NCBI RefSeq assembly: GCF_009763245.1
Contig: NZ_WKJZ01000001.1
Span: forward strand, 1,481,642 to 1,516,079
DNA length: 34,438 nt
From: Pseudomonas xionganensis
Lineage (GTDB): Bacteria > Pseudomonadota > Gammaproteobacteria > Pseudomonadales > Pseudomonadaceae
Direction: 5' to 3'
The position numbers and the translations under genes were made by a program. The notes below the pieces were generated by a model that had not been told where the DNA came from, did not search any database, and worked only from the letters and a program-made list of their open reading frames with translations. Of the stretch, positions 26,960-34,438 are shown one piece after another. Position 1 is the stretch's first letter. Each line of letters starts with the position of its first letter.

Positions 26960-27547
26960 GTGAAGCCCATCAGCCCCTTGCCCGCCTGTTCCATCCTCCT
27001 GCTCTGCGGCGGCGAGGGCCGGCGCATGGGTGGGCGTGACAAGGGCCTGCTGCCCTGGCAGGGGCTGCCCATGGTGGAGCATCTGCAGCGCCTGGTACGG
27101 CCACTGACCGCGGATCTGATCATCTCCTGCAACCGCAACTTCACCCGCTATGGCGCCCTGGCAGACCAACTGGTGGCCGACGGCACCCAGGACTATGCCG
27201 GGCCTTTGGCCGGTATCCGTATGGGCCTGCGGGTGATGCGTGAACCCTGGTTGCTGGTGCTGCCCTGCGACCTGCCGCGCCTGGACCTGGCGCTGCTGCA
27301 GCAGATGCGCCAGTGCGCCGCCCAGGAGCAGCGGCCCTGGCTCTTGCAGCAGGGCGAACAGGTCGTACCCTTGCCCTGTATCCTGCCGCGTAGCAGCGTG
27401 AGCGCGTTGGAGCAGGCCTGGGCCCAGGGCGAACGCAGCCCGCGACGCTGGCTGCAGCAGCAGGGCGCCGCAAGCCTGCACTGCGCGGTGGATGACCCGC
27501 GCCTGTACAACTTCAATACCCCCGATTACCTCAGCATTCCAGCCTGA
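26960..27547 (+). CDS. mobA: Molybdenum cofactor guanylyltransferase MobA
   Basis: 195 residues. It attaches GMP to Mo-molybdopterin to make the MGD cofactor used by NarG. The nucleotide-binding signature LLCGGEGRRMGGRDKGLL is at residues 13-30, and LPCDLPRLD follows at mid-length. It starts at GTG 26960, with weak GAGAG about 10 bases upstream; no better start exists before the signature. The predicted start of transcription is only about 23 bp upstream. It is 17 bp before nnrS and pairs functionally with moaA and narG. Confidence 0.92.
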   Translation: MKPISPLPACSILLLCGGEGRRMGGRDKGLLPWQGLPMVEHLQRLVRPLTADLIISCNRNFTRYGALADQLVADGTQDYAGPLAGIRMGLRVMREPWLLVLPCDLPRLDLALLQQMRQCAAQEQRPWLLQQGEQVVPLPCILPRSSVSALEQAWAQGERSPRRWLQQQGAASLHCAVDDPRLYNFNTPDYLSIPA

Positions 27548-27564
27548 ACCACAAGGACTCTCCC

Positions 27565-28752
27565 ATGCAGATCCTCGATAAACGCAGCGCCCTGGCCATC
27601 TGGCCGGTGCTGCGCCTGGGCTTTCGTCCCTTCTTTCTCCTGGGTGCCTTGCTGGCCCTGCTGGCCATCCCGCTCTGGCTGCTGGCCCTGAACGGCAGCG
27701 GGCTGCTGCCAAGCCCGGCCGGTGGTTGGCTGGCCTGGCATCGGCATGAACTGGTATTCGGCTTTGCCGGGGCCATCATCGCCGGCTTTCTGCTGACCGC
27801 GGTGCAGACCTGGAGCGGTCGGCCGGGCCTTTCCGGTAAGCCCCTGGCGGCCCTGGTGCTGGTCTGGTTGCTGGGCCGCTTGAGCTGGTGGGGTGGAGCG
27901 CCCTGGCTGTTGCTGCTGAGCAACCTGGCTTTCTTCGCCGCCTGCGCCTGGGTGATGGGTCGCACCCTGTGGGCCGTGCGCCAGCAACGCAACTACCCGA
28001 TCGTGGCGCTGTTGCTGCTGCTTGGCGGCGCCGACGCCCTGAGTCTGGTCGGCGTGCTGCAGCACAACGATGCCTGGCAGCGTCAGGGCGTATGGACTGC
28101 CCTGTGGCTGGTGGTGGCCATGATGGGGCTGATCGGCGGGCGGGTGATTCCTTTCTTCACCCAGCGCGGCCTGGGCCGGCAGCAGGCGGTGCAACCCTGG
28201 ATCTGGCTGGACTGGACCCTGCTGCTGGGCAGTGCCCTGATCGCTCTGCTGCACGCCGCTGGCCAGGCCATGCAACCGCAGGTATGGATAGGCGCGCTGT
28301 TCGCCACCCTGGGTTTGGGCCATCTGCTGCGTCTGCTGCGCTGGTTCGATGGCGGTCTGCTGCGGGTGCCGCTGCTGTGGTCGCTCCACCTGGCCTACGC
28401 CTGGCTGGTGCTGGCCTGTATGGGCATGGCGTTGTGGCATTTTGGCTGGCTGAACAATGTCAGCCTGGCCCTGCATGCCCTGACCGTCGGCGCCATGGCC
28501 GGGCTGATCCTGGCCATGCTGGCGCGGGTCTCCCTGGGCCATACCGGGCGTCCGCTTGAGCTGCCCCGGGGTTTTGCCCTGGCCTTTGTGCTGCTCAACC
28601 TGGGCGGGCTGATCCGCGTATTCGCCACACCCTTCTGGTATCGCGAAGCACTATGGCTGGCCGGCCTGTGCTGGAGTCTGGCCTTTGCCCAGTACCTCTG
28701 GTGCTACGCCCCCATGCTGCTACGCACCCGTGCCGACGGCCATCCCGGGTAG
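27565..28752 (+). CDS. nnrS: NnrS family heme/copper membrane protein
   Basis: A 395-residue polytopic membrane protein with about 12 hydrophobic segments. Family features seen are LRLGFRPFFLLG at the start, WHRHELVFGF near residue 58, GGRVIPFFTQRG near 192, and HALTVGAMAGLILAML followed by RVSLGHTGRPL near 310-330. NnrS proteins bind heme and copper and protect against NO-derived stress in denitrifiers; the exact reaction is unknown. AAGGA precedes the ATG. It is co-transcribed with mobA and the next membrane gene. Confidence 0.93.
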   Translation: MQILDKRSALAIWPVLRLGFRPFFLLGALLALLAIPLWLLALNGSGLLPSPAGGWLAWHRHELVFGFAGAIIAGFLLTAVQTWSGRPGLSGKPLAALVLVWLLGRLSWWGGAPWLLLLSNLAFFAACAWVMGRTLWAVRQQRNYPIVALLLLLGGADALSLVGVLQHNDAWQRQGVWTALWLVVAMMGLIGGRVIPFFTQRGLGRQQAVQPWIWLDWTLLLGSALIALLHAAGQAMQPQVWIGALFATLGLGHLLRLLRWFDGGLLRVPLLWSLHLAYAWLVLACMGMALWHFGWLNNVSLALHALTVGAMAGLILAMLARVSLGHTGRPLELPRGFALAFVLLNLGGLIRVFATPFWYREALWLAGLCWSLAFAQYLWCYAPMLLRTRADGHPG

Positions 28753-28782
28753 CGAGCTGCTTTGTATAAAGGAGAGATCGGT

Positions 28783-29223
28783 ATGCTGTATCTGTCGCTG
28801 AAAACCCTGCACCTGATCGCCGCTGCCTTCTTTGTCGGTGGGGTGTTCTTCGAAGTGATGATCCTCAGCCGTGCTACCCAAGCCCTGGACGAAGGCCCGC
28901 GCCAGCAACTGAGCAAGGCCCTCGGCCAGCGTGCCCGCAGCGTGATGCACTGGGTGGTGCTGGCCCTCTATGGCGCCGGTATCTCCCTGGCCTGGCAATA
29001 CCGCGCGCTGCTGCGCGATCCCCTGGCCAGCAGTTTTGCCACCCTGCTCAGCCTGAAAATCCTCCTGGCTGTGAGCATACTCGGCCACTTTATCGGCGTG
29101 GTCTACCTGCTGCGCAGCGGCCGCATGACCCCCAGCCGCTCCCGCGCCATCCACCTCAGCGTACTGGTGCAGATGCTGCTGATCCTGCTGCTGGCCAAGA
29201 GCATGTTTGTTCTGAGTTGGTGA
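28783..29223 (+). CDS. CopD-like four-helix membrane protein after nnrS
   Basis: 146 residues with four hydrophobic helices and the stretch LKTLHLIAAAFFVGGVFFE near the N-terminus. This resembles heme- or copper-linked CopD/HemJ-like small membrane proteins, where the histidine of the first helix (H11) is a ligand. H52 and H98 lie in later helices, so b-type heme binding is possible. I start at 28783, with AAGGAGA upstream. It is 30 bp after nnrS and likely in the same unit. Function is unknown; a part in NnrS heme or copper supply is inference. Confidence 0.7.
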   Translation: MLYLSLKTLHLIAAAFFVGGVFFEVMILSRATQALDEGPRQQLSKALGQRARSVMHWVVLALYGAGISLAWQYRALLRDPLASSFATLLSLKILLAVSILGHFIGVVYLLRSGRMTPSRSRAIHLSVLVQMLLILLLAKSMFVLSW

Positions 29224-29280
29224 GGTAGGGCGTCTGCGGGTAGGCTGTTTGTACCTGTAATGATCTCTTTTGGAGAGTCC

Positions 29281-29526
29281 ATGGCCCGTATCACTATTCG
29301 GAATCTCGACGATGAACTCATGGCCAAGCTACGAATGGCTGCTGCAAGCCGCGGGCGCTCCATGGAAGAAGAGGTTAGGGTGATCATTCGTCAGGCGCTG
29401 TTCAAGTCAGATCAGCAGGGCGGTTTGGGTAGCCGAATCCATGCTCGTTTTGTGGCTGCGGGCGCTACTGATCTTGAAATTCTTGCCCACAAAGACAAGG
29501 CCCGGGCTGCGAGCTTTGACGAATGA
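29281..29526 (+). CDS. FitA-like ribbon-helix-helix antitoxin (orphan)
   Basis: 81 residues. The N-terminus MARITIRNLDDELMAKLRMAAASRGRS is the DNA-binding ribbon-helix-helix of the FitA/StbC/VapB group. The C-terminal part would wrap a PIN-domain toxin. The start at 29281 has GGAGAG upstream. Its stop overlaps the start of a toxin gene (ATGA) that is broken after a few codons, so it seems to be an antitoxin without a partner. Base composition is lower in GC than the flanking respiratory genes. Confidence 0.82.
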   Translation: MARITIRNLDDELMAKLRMAAASRGRSMEEEVRVIIRQALFKSDQQGGLGSRIHARFVAAGATDLEILAHKDKARAASFDE

Positions 29527-29585
29527 TTCTGCTGGATACCAATGCACTGACATTCTCGCTGTTGGATTTGCTGGAGACCTCCTAA
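29523..29585 (+). pseudogene. Truncated FitB/VapC-like PIN toxin start
   Basis: It overlaps the antitoxin stop by 4 bp and begins MILLDTNA, the usual first residues of a PIN-domain RNase with the first catalytic aspartate (D5). Similarity is then lost and a TAA arrives after 20 codons, against about 130-140 for a whole toxin. It is read as the 5' stub left by a deletion. Confidence 0.7.
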
Positions 29586-29778
29586 GGCCGGTGAGCCGGT
29601 TCGTAACGACGGCATTTTTGGCGCTTTCATTGGCTTTGGTTACTGGCACAGGAAAATCCAGCCTTTAGCGGATCAGATGGCCGTCCCTCAGCTTGAGCTA
29701 GCAAGGCTGCAGCTCCTATCGCTGACTGCTGACCTGAAGGCGAAAGGTATCGAGATCGACAAGCCTAAAGACGGCTAG
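29584..29778 (+). pseudogene. Unidentified 3' gene remnant
   Basis: A reading frame open from 29551 to a TAG at 29776 without a proper start codon near its head. It would encode a hydrophobic GIFGAFIGFGYWH stretch followed by an amphipathic, charged helix ending DKPKDG. It looks like the tail of a gene whose 5' part was lost at the same junction that cut the PIN toxin. I do not recognise the family; it may be chance. Confidence 0.35.
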
Positions 29779-29836
29779 TCCTCCTTTTGCGCCATCCCTC
29801 CACTTGAAAGCGCTGCGCAATGGCGTAGTATGTCCG

Positions 29837-29858
29837 TAACGCTTAACGTTAAGGGTTA
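29837..29858. promoter_or_regulatory. higBA operator palindrome
   Basis: An inverted repeat with arms TAACGCTTAA and TTAAGGGTTA around a CG centre, with one mismatched pair and a perfect core CTTAACGTTAAG. It lies 5 bp before the higB start, where HigA-type antitoxins bind to repress their own operon. Confidence 0.65.
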
Positions 29859-29862
29859 ATGC

Positions 29863-30141
29863 GTGATCCTGAATTTCAGATGCACAGAAACCCAGGCTCT
29901 GTTCGAAACGGGCGATTCACGGCGCTGGAAAAATATTCTGAGCGTCGCTACCCGAAAGCTGACGATGTTGCATGCTGCTACTGAGCTTCGAGACTTGCGT
30001 TCTCCACCGGGCAACCGCCTGGAAGCGCTGCAGGGCAACCGAGCAGGTCAGTACAGCATCAGGATTAACGATCAGTTCCGCATCTGTTTCGAGTGGACAG
30101 ACGCGGGCCCAACGAATGTTGAAATAGTCGATTACCACTGA
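29863..30141 (+). CDS. higB: HigB-type toxin (RelE/ParE superfamily mRNA interferase)
   Basis: 92 residues starting at GTG. The signature run LHAATELRDLRSPPGNRLEAL followed by YSIRINDQFRICFEW is that of HigB/GraT toxins, which cut mRNA on the ribosome. It is complete in length. The toxin-first order and the 12-bp gap to the antitoxin are typical of higBA. An operator palindrome overlaps its promoter region. Confidence 0.9.
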   Translation: MILNFRCTETQALFETGDSRRWKNILSVATRKLTMLHAATELRDLRSPPGNRLEALQGNRAGQYSIRINDQFRICFEWTDAGPTNVEIVDYH

Positions 30142-30153
30142 GGAGGTCGCACC

Positions 30154-30459
30154 ATGGCAATTAACGGAATGCGTCCCATCCATCCGGGCGAGATCCTGCG
30201 CGAAGAATTCTTGGAGCCGTTGAACATTTCGCCGGCTGCGCTTGCTCGCGCCCTGCATGTGTCTGCGCCAACGGTTAATGAAATTGTGCGTGAGCGGCGG
30301 GGCGTAACTGCTGATATGGCTATTCGCCTGGGTCGCTACTTCGATACGTCTGCACAGTTCTGGATGAACCTGCAGACCGACTATTCGTTGGCGACAACCT
30401 TCGCTGCAAATGGCGAAGAGATTGAGCAAGAGGTCGAACCGCTCCGCGCTCATGGATGA
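30154..30459 (+). CDS. higA: HigA-type antitoxin (XRE family)
   Basis: 101 residues with the family start RPIHPGEILREEFLEPL and a helix-turn-helix at about 28-60 (SPAALARALHVSAPTVNEIVRERRGVT). The RYFDTSAQFWMNLQ segment follows. It should neutralise HigB and repress the operon at the palindrome before higB. GAGGAGG precedes the ATG. Confidence 0.9.
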   Translation: MAINGMRPIHPGEILREEFLEPLNISPAALARALHVSAPTVNEIVRERRGVTADMAIRLGRYFDTSAQFWMNLQTDYSLATTFAANGEEIEQEVEPLRAHG

Positions 30460-30499
30460 GGCGGTAGTCAGAATGTAGTCTGTTTGTAGTCTGCCCGGA

Positions 30500-30540
30500 A
30501 AACAAAAAAGGGCTTAGCCTTCGCTAAACCCTTGTTTTGT
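30500..30540 (-). terminator. Terminator after tRNA-Met, possibly bidirectional with higA
   Basis: Minus strand: AAGGGTTTAGC-GAAG-GCTAAGCCCTT followed by TTTTGTTTT (one G-T pair). It is 9 bp past the tRNA 3' end. On the plus strand the same hairpin is followed by TGTTTTGTTT, so it could also end higBA transcription. Confidence 0.8.
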
Positions 30541-30541
30541 T

Positions 30542-30618
30542 TGGTGGCTACGCAGGGACTTGAACCCCGGACCCCAGCATTATGAATGCTATGCTCTAAC
30601 CAGCTGAGCTACGTAGCC
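30542..30618 (-). tRNA. tRNA-Met (CAT, elongator type)
   Basis: A 77-nt cloverleaf including encoded CCA. Acceptor GGCTACG/CGTAGCC, D-arm GCTC/GAGC, anticodon loop TTCATAA with CAT, and T-loop TTCAAGT. The first acceptor pair is a Watson-Crick G-C, unlike initiator tRNA, so this is the elongator. Confidence 0.95.
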
Positions 30619-30730
30619 GAGTGGCGCGCATTTTCCGCGTCTGGTGTTCTGCTGTCAACCCTGTTGTGTAGATATTTTTATTTTTATCAAGCGTTTAGGC
30701 TGCGCGGCGGGTTTTCTGGCCTGGATAAGC

Positions 30731-30754
30731 AAAACCCCGCCGGAGCGGGGTTTG
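30731..30754 (-). terminator. Rho-independent terminator of ychF
   Basis: Minus strand AAACCCCGC-TCCG-GCGGGGTTTT, about 10 bp after the ychF stop. Confidence 0.85.
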
Positions 30755-30762
30755 CGGTGCGC

Positions 30763-31863
30763 TTACACGTTGAAGCGGAAGTGCATCACGTCGCCATCCT
30801 TGACGATGTACTCCTTGCCTTCCAGACGCCATTTGCCGGCTTCCTTGGCCCCGGCTTCGCCCTTGTACTGGATAAAGTCGTTGTAGCCGATGACTTCGGC
30901 ACGGATAAAGCCTTTTTCGAAGTCGGTATGGATCACGGCGGCGGCCTGTGGTGCGGTGGCGCCGACGCGGACGGTCCAGGCGCGTACTTCCTTGACCCCG
31001 GCAGTGAAGTAGGTCTGCAGGTTGAGCAGTTCGTAACCGGCGCGAATCACGCGGTTCAGGCCCGGCTCGGTCATGCCCATGGTTTCCAGGAACATCTGCA
31101 TCTCTTCCAGATCGTCCAGTTCGGCGATCTCGGCTTCGATCTTGTTGCACACCGGCACCACGATGGCGCCTTCTTCTTCGGCAATGGCACGTACCACATC
31201 GAGGTGCGGGTTGTTGTCGAAGCCGTCCTCGGCGACGTTGGCGATATACATCACCGGCTTGGTGGTGAGCAGGTGGAAGGTCTTGGCCAGGCGCTTGTCG
31301 TCCTCGCTCAGGTTCTTCAGCAGGCTGCGCGCCGGCTTGCCCTCGGTGAAGTGGGGGATAAGCTTTTCCAGCAGGGCTTTCTGTGCCACGGCCTCCTTGT
31401 CACCGCCCTTGGCGCTGCGGGTGACGCGCTGCAGTTGCTTTTCGCAGCTGTCGAGGTCGGCCATGATCAGTTCCAGGTCGATGATCTCTATATCGCGCTT
31501 GGGGTCGACGCTGTTGGCTACGTGGATGACGTTTTCGTCTTCGAAGCAGCGCACCACGTGGGCGATGGCGTCGGTCTCGCGGATATTGGCGAGGAACTTG
31601 TTGCCCAGGCCTTCACCTTTGGAGGCGCCCGCCACCAGGCCGGCGATATCGACGAACTCCATGGTGGTGGGGATAACCTTCTCGGGTTTTACGATCTCGG
31701 CCAGGGCATCCAGGCGCGGGTCGGGCATGGGCACGATGCCGCTGTTCGGCTCGATGGTGCAGAAGGGGAAGTTTTCTGCGGCGATGCCGGATTTGGTGAG
31801 GGCGTTGAACAGGGTGGACTTGCCGACGTTGGGCAGGCCGACGATGCCGCAGTTGAATCCCAT
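30763..31863 (-). CDS. ychF: Redox-regulated ribosome-associated ATPase YchF (Obg family)
   Basis: 366 residues. P-loop GLPNVGKST at residues 9-17, a central coiled-coil region, and a C-terminal TGS domain ([16 protein letters not shown] onward) ending MHFRFNV. YchF binds ATP rather than GTP and associates with ribosomes. GAGGGA precedes the ATG. It is 31 bp after pth, the conserved Pseudomonas order. Confidence 0.97.
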   Translation of the reverse strand: MGFNCGIVGLPNVGKSTLFNALTKSGIAAENFPFCTIEPNSGIVPMPDPRLDALAEIVKPEKVIPTTMEFVDIAGLVAGASKGEGLGNKFLANIRETDAIAHVVRCFEDENVIHVANSVDPKRDIEIIDLELIMADLDSCEKQLQRVTRSAKGGDKEAVAQKALLEKLIPHFTEGKPARSLLKNLSEDDKRLAKTFHLLTTKPVMYIANVAEDGFDNNPHLDVVRAIAEEEGAIVVPVCNKIEAEIAELDDLEEMQMFLETMGMTEPGLNRVIRAGYELLNLQTYFTAGVKEVRAWTVRVGATAPQAAAVIHTDFEKGFIRAEVIGYNDFIQYKGEAGAKEAGKWRLEGKEYIVKDGDVMHFRFNV

Positions 31864-31894
31864 GATGTGTCCCTCGCGCGTTGGCGATAAAGAG

Positions 31895-32485
31895 TTAGGA
31901 GGTGGCTTTCTGGCTGTGCAGCTTGCGCATGGCTACGGTCCAGTCGCCTGCGAGGATTTCCGGCAGGACGCCCAGGGCGAAGTCGATGCTGGTATCCAGC
32001 AATTCCTGCTCGCTGCGCGGGGCGCGTCCGAGAACGAAGTTGGAAACCATGCTGCTGTGCCCCGGATGGCCGATGCCAAGCCGCAGGCGGTGAAAGTTAT
32101 TCTGATTGCCGAGCTGGGCGATGATATCGCGCAGCCCGTTATGCCCGCCGTGCCCGCCACCCTGTTTGAGTTTGGCGACGCCGGGGGGCATGTCGAGTTC
32201 GTCGTGGGCCACCAGTATGGCGTCCGGCGTGATGCGGAAAAAATTCGCCAGCGCCGCCACGGCCTGGCCGCTGCGGTTCATATAGGTGGTGGGGATCAGC
32301 AGACGAACGTCGCGGCCCTGATGGCTGAATTTACCCACCAGGCCAAAATACTTTTTGTCGAGGCTGAGGTTGGCCCGCTCGCGGTCAGCCAGGCGCTCAA
32401 CGAAAAGGGCCCCTGCATTATGCCGGGTCTGGTCGTATTCGGGGCCTGGATTACCCAGGCCGACGATCAGTTGTACGGCAGTCAT
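31895..32485 (-). CDS. pth: Peptidyl-tRNA hydrolase
   Basis: 196 residues that release peptides from stalled peptidyl-tRNA. Seen are the family start [20 protein letters not shown] with the catalytic histidine (H22), the YMNRSG motif near residue 68, and D94 in HDELDMPPG, with [12 protein letters not shown] following. It lies between rplY and ychF. Confidence 0.97.
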   Translation of the reverse strand: MTAVQLIVGLGNPGPEYDQTRHNAGALFVERLADRERANLSLDKKYFGLVGKFSHQGRDVRLLIPTTYMNRSGQAVAALANFFRITPDAILVAHDELDMPPGVAKLKQGGGHGGHNGLRDIIAQLGNQNNFHRLRLGIGHPGHSSMVSNFVLGRAPRSEQELLDTSIDFALGVLPEILAGDWTVAMRKLHSQKATS

Positions 32486-32553
32486 GTCAGGAGCCCTTTG
32501 CTGGAAATCGCCCGGTAGAATCGCATACCGGGCTGGTTTCCGACGCGCTGCGA

Positions 32554-33156
32554 TTACTCGCCGGCGTCTTCTGCTTTCACGCGCGAAGCGTGGATGTTAG
32601 ATACGGCCAGATCGTTGCCGTGGGCCAGGGCCACCAGCTCGACGCCTTTCGGCAGCTTGAGGTCGGACAGGTGCAGGGTCTGACCCACTTCAACGGTAGC
32701 CATGTCGACTTCGATGAACTCAGGCAGGTCCTTCGGCAGGCAGGACACTTCAACTTCAACGATGGTGTGAGAAACTTCGCCGCCCTGCTGCTTAACGCCT
32801 ACGGAGGTGGCTTCGTTGAGGAAGTGCAGCGGTACGTGAGCGGTCAGCTTCTGGCCGGCAACTACGCGCTGGAAGTCGGCGTGCAGGACGAAGCCTTTGG
32901 CCGGGTGGCGCTGCAGGGCCTTGATCAGTACGGTTTCCTTGGCACCGGCAACATCCAGGGTCAGGACGTGGCTGAAGGCCGCTTCGTTTTCCAGCAGCTT
33001 GGCGAAATCCTTGGCCAGCAGGCTGATCGATTGCGGGGCTTTTTCGCCGCCGTAGATTACGGCAGGCACCATGGCGACGTTACGACGCAGGCGGCGGCTC
33101 GCACCTTTCCCCAGGTCGGAACGCACTTCGGCATTCAGGGCAAATTCAACAGTCAT
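32554..33156 (-). CDS. rplY: 50S ribosomal protein L25, CTC-type long form
   Basis: 200 residues: an N-terminal L25 domain (about 1-95) that binds 5S rRNA and a C-terminal TL5/CTC beta domain (about 100-190), so it is the general-stress CTC form rather than the roughly 94-residue E. coli L25. GGAGAAG precedes the ATG. It is 68 bp upstream of pth. Confidence 0.96.
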   Translation of the reverse strand: MTVEFALNAEVRSDLGKGASRRLRRNVAMVPAVIYGGEKAPQSISLLAKDFAKLLENEAAFSHVLTLDVAGAKETVLIKALQRHPAKGFVLHADFQRVVAGQKLTAHVPLHFLNEATSVGVKQQGGEVSHTIVEVEVSCLPKDLPEFIEVDMATVEVGQTLHLSDLKLPKGVELVALAHGNDLAVSNIHASRVKAEDAGE

Positions 33157-33177
33157 TTCACTTCTCCAAAATAACCA

Positions 33178-33215
33178 AACCGTCCTTCACGCTTGCGACC
33201 AGCGTCCGGACGGTT
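33178..33215 (-). promoter_or_regulatory. Hairpin between prs and rplY
   Basis: Outer arms AACCGTCC/GGACGGTT enclose an inner ACGCT/AGCGT stem. On the minus strand it falls in the leader of rplY, 22 bp before its start, and is followed by TTTGGTTATTTTGG. It could be a partial terminator or a leader structure for L25 control; sequence alone does not decide. Confidence 0.45.
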
Positions 33216-33270
33216 GGGTAAAAGGCCTTGCCGTCAGGGCAGGGCGGTTGCGCTCAGGGCGTGTTCCGAA

Positions 33271-34212
33271 TTAACGGAACATCGCGCTGATCGATTCTTC
33301 ATTGCTGATGCGGCGTACCGCTTCAGCCACTACCGGGGCGATATCCAGCTGACGAATACGCGAGCAGGATTGCGCCGCTGCCGACAGCGGGATGGTGTTG
33401 GTCACCACCAGCTCGTCGAGCACGGAGTTTTCGATGTTCTCAATGGCGCGGCCAGACAGCACCGGGTGGGTGCAGTAGGCGTAAACCTTGGCGGCGCCGC
33501 GCTCTTTCAGCGCCTTGGCGGCGTGGCAGAGGGTGCCGGCGGTGTCGACCATGTCGTCGACCAGGATGCAGGTACGGCCTTCGACGTCGCCGATGATGTG
33601 CATCACTTCGGAGTGGTTGGCCTTTTCACGGCGCTTGTCGATGATCGCCAGGTCCACACCCAGGGATTTGGCCACAGCGCGGGCACGCACCACGCCGCCG
33701 ATATCCGGGGAAACGATCATCAGGTTGTCGAAGCGCTGGTCTTCGATATCATCCACCAGTACCGGGGAACCGTAGATGTTGTCCACCGGGATATCGAAGA
33801 AGCCCTGGATCTGATCCGCGTGCAGGTCGACGGTCAGAACCCGGTCGATACCTACCACGGTGAGCATGTCAGCCACGACTTTGGCGCTGATGGCCACGCG
33901 AGCGGAGCGCGGGCGGCGATCCTGGCGGGCATAGCCGAAGTAGGGGATAACAGCAGTAATTCGGGTCGCTGAGGAGCGGCGGAAGGCGTCGGCCATCACT
34001 ACCAGTTCCATCAGGTTATCGTTGGTTGGCGCGCACGTCGGTTGAATCAGGAAGACGTCTTTACCGCGGACGTTCTCGTTGATTTCAATCATGATCTCGC
34101 CGTCGGAGAATTTACCGACCGAGGCATCACCGAGGGGAATGTGCAGCTGACGTACGATACGTCGCGCCAGATCGGGGTTAGCGTTCCCCGTAAAGACCAT
34201 CATCTTGGACAC
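33271..34212 (-). CDS. prs: Ribose-phosphate pyrophosphokinase (PRPP synthetase)
   Basis: 313 residues. Makes PRPP from ribose 5-phosphate and ATP for nucleotide, histidine and tryptophan synthesis. Visible are the N-terminal [13 protein letters not shown], the ATP-binding YARQDR, the catalytic loop [10 protein letters not shown] with K/R pairs, and the PRPP loop DDMVDTAGT. The start is GTG at 34212 (VSKMMVF), which gives the usual Pseudomonas length; a longer frame would run into the tRNA-Gln gene. AGG lies about 10 bases upstream. Confidence 0.96.
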   Translation of the reverse strand: MSKMMVFTGNANPDLARRIVRQLHIPLGDASVGKFSDGEIMIEINENVRGKDVFLIQPTCAPTNDNLMELVVMADAFRRSSATRITAVIPYFGYARQDRRPRSARVAISAKVVADMLTVVGIDRVLTVDLHADQIQGFFDIPVDNIYGSPVLVDDIEDQRFDNLMIVSPDIGGVVRARAVAKSLGVDLAIIDKRREKANHSEVMHIIGDVEGRTCILVDDMVDTAGTLCHAAKALKERGAAKVYAYCTHPVLSGRAIENIENSVLDELVVTNTIPLSAAAQSCSRIRQLDIAPVVAEAVRRISNEESISAMFR

Positions 34213-34247
34213 GCGCAGTACCTGCCGGCTGAGGGTATACCTGGATG

Positions 34248-34253
34248 AGTATA
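34248..34253 (-). promoter_or_regulatory. Possible -10 element before prs
   Basis: TATACT on the minus strand between tRNA-Gln and prs. No good -35 is seen because it would fall inside the tRNA gene, so prs may be read mainly from the tRNA promoter. Confidence 0.3.
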
Positions 34254-34258
34254 GAAAA

Positions 34259-34333
34259 TGGCAGGGGCGGCTGGATTCGAACCAACGCATGCCAGGATCA
34301 AAACCTGGTGCCTTACCGCTTGGCGACGCCCCT
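34259..34333 (-). tRNA. tRNA-Gln (TTG), copy 1
   Basis: A 75-nt cloverleaf with encoded CCA. Acceptor AGGGGCG/CGCCCCT, anticodon stem CCAGG/CCTGG around loop TTTTGAT (anticodon TTG), T-loop TTCGAAT. It lies 46 bp upstream of the prs start. Confidence 0.95.
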
Positions 34334-34386
34334 GTATCCGGTGTTGCTTGAATGCCTTGAGTTGCCTATCCGCTCCAGGACGGAAA

Positions 34387-34438
34387 TGGCAGGGGCGGCT
34401 GGATTCGAACCAACGCATGCCAGGATCAAAACCTGGTG
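34387..34438 (-). tRNA. tRNA-Gln (TTG), copy 2, cut by the window edge
   Basis: The 3' 52 nt, including CCA, T-arm and most of the anticodon arm, are identical to copy 1. The two genes are in tandem, 53 bp apart. Confidence 0.93.

Noticed and set aside
29441..29668. 75-codon rightward frame across the antitoxin end
   Set aside because: It overlaps the FitA-like gene and remnants in another frame with no start signal.
30542..30618. tRNA-Met as an initiator tRNA
   Set aside because: The first acceptor pair is matched (G-C), unlike the mismatched 1-72 pair of bacterial initiators.

Overview
The window is a high-GC chromosomal segment from a nitrate-respiring, probably denitrifying Pseudomonas or close relative. 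Three things point there: the gene order narLX / narK1-narK2-narGHJI-PPIase-moaA, a DNR-type CRP/FNR regulator beside it, and the conserved housekeeping block prs-rplY-pth-ychF with tRNA-Gln and tRNA-Met. The species cannot be fixed from the sequence alone.

Layout. (1) 1-3908, NO module: a small membrane protein, a single-subunit quinol NO reductase (norB) and a YtfE/DnrN di-iron protein read leftward. A NorR-type sigma-54 activator reads rightward. The shared intergenic region carries three GGT-N7-ACC NorR-type sites, an IHF match and a -24/-12 promoter, in the order expected for NO-induced transcription. (2) 5.4-9 kb: hemN, a DGC-domain protein, the dnr regulator and a beta-carbonic anhydrase. 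(3) 9-23.4 kb: sensor-regulator pair narXL facing the nitrate transport and respiratory nitrate reductase operon, which ends with a NifM-like PPIase, moaA and a terminator. (4) 23.6-26.7 kb: anaerobic ribonucleotide reductase nrdD-nrdG behind a perfect ANR box. The glycyl-radical end of NrdD is not in the 672-residue nrdD product. It lies on a separate 49-codon gene 33 bp downstream. (5) 26.9-29.2 kb: mobA, nnrS and a small membrane protein behind another ANR/DNR-like site. (6) 29.2-30.5 kb: an accessory patch with a FitA-like antitoxin, a broken FitB-like toxin, a gene remnant and a complete higBA pair, next to tRNA-Met. (7) 30.5-34.4 kb: ychF, pth, rplY, prs and two tRNA-Gln genes, all leftward.

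How it works together. NarXL senses nitrate. Closely similar 16-bp NarL-type sites lie before narK1, dnr, hemN and narX, and ANR/DNR-type boxes lie before narK1, nrdD, mobA and (weaker) the carbonic anhydrase. Low oxygen plus nitrate would therefore switch on nitrate import and reduction, molybdenum cofactor assembly (moaA, mobA), oxygen-independent heme synthesis (hemN) and anaerobic dNTP synthesis (nrdD/nrdG). NO made further down the pathway would be sensed by NorR and removed by NorB, with YtfE and NnrS protecting the cell.

An intergenic family of about ten small palindromes (GTAGGGTGGA...TCCACC type) is scattered through the window. Their stems differ between copies but mostly remain self-complementary.
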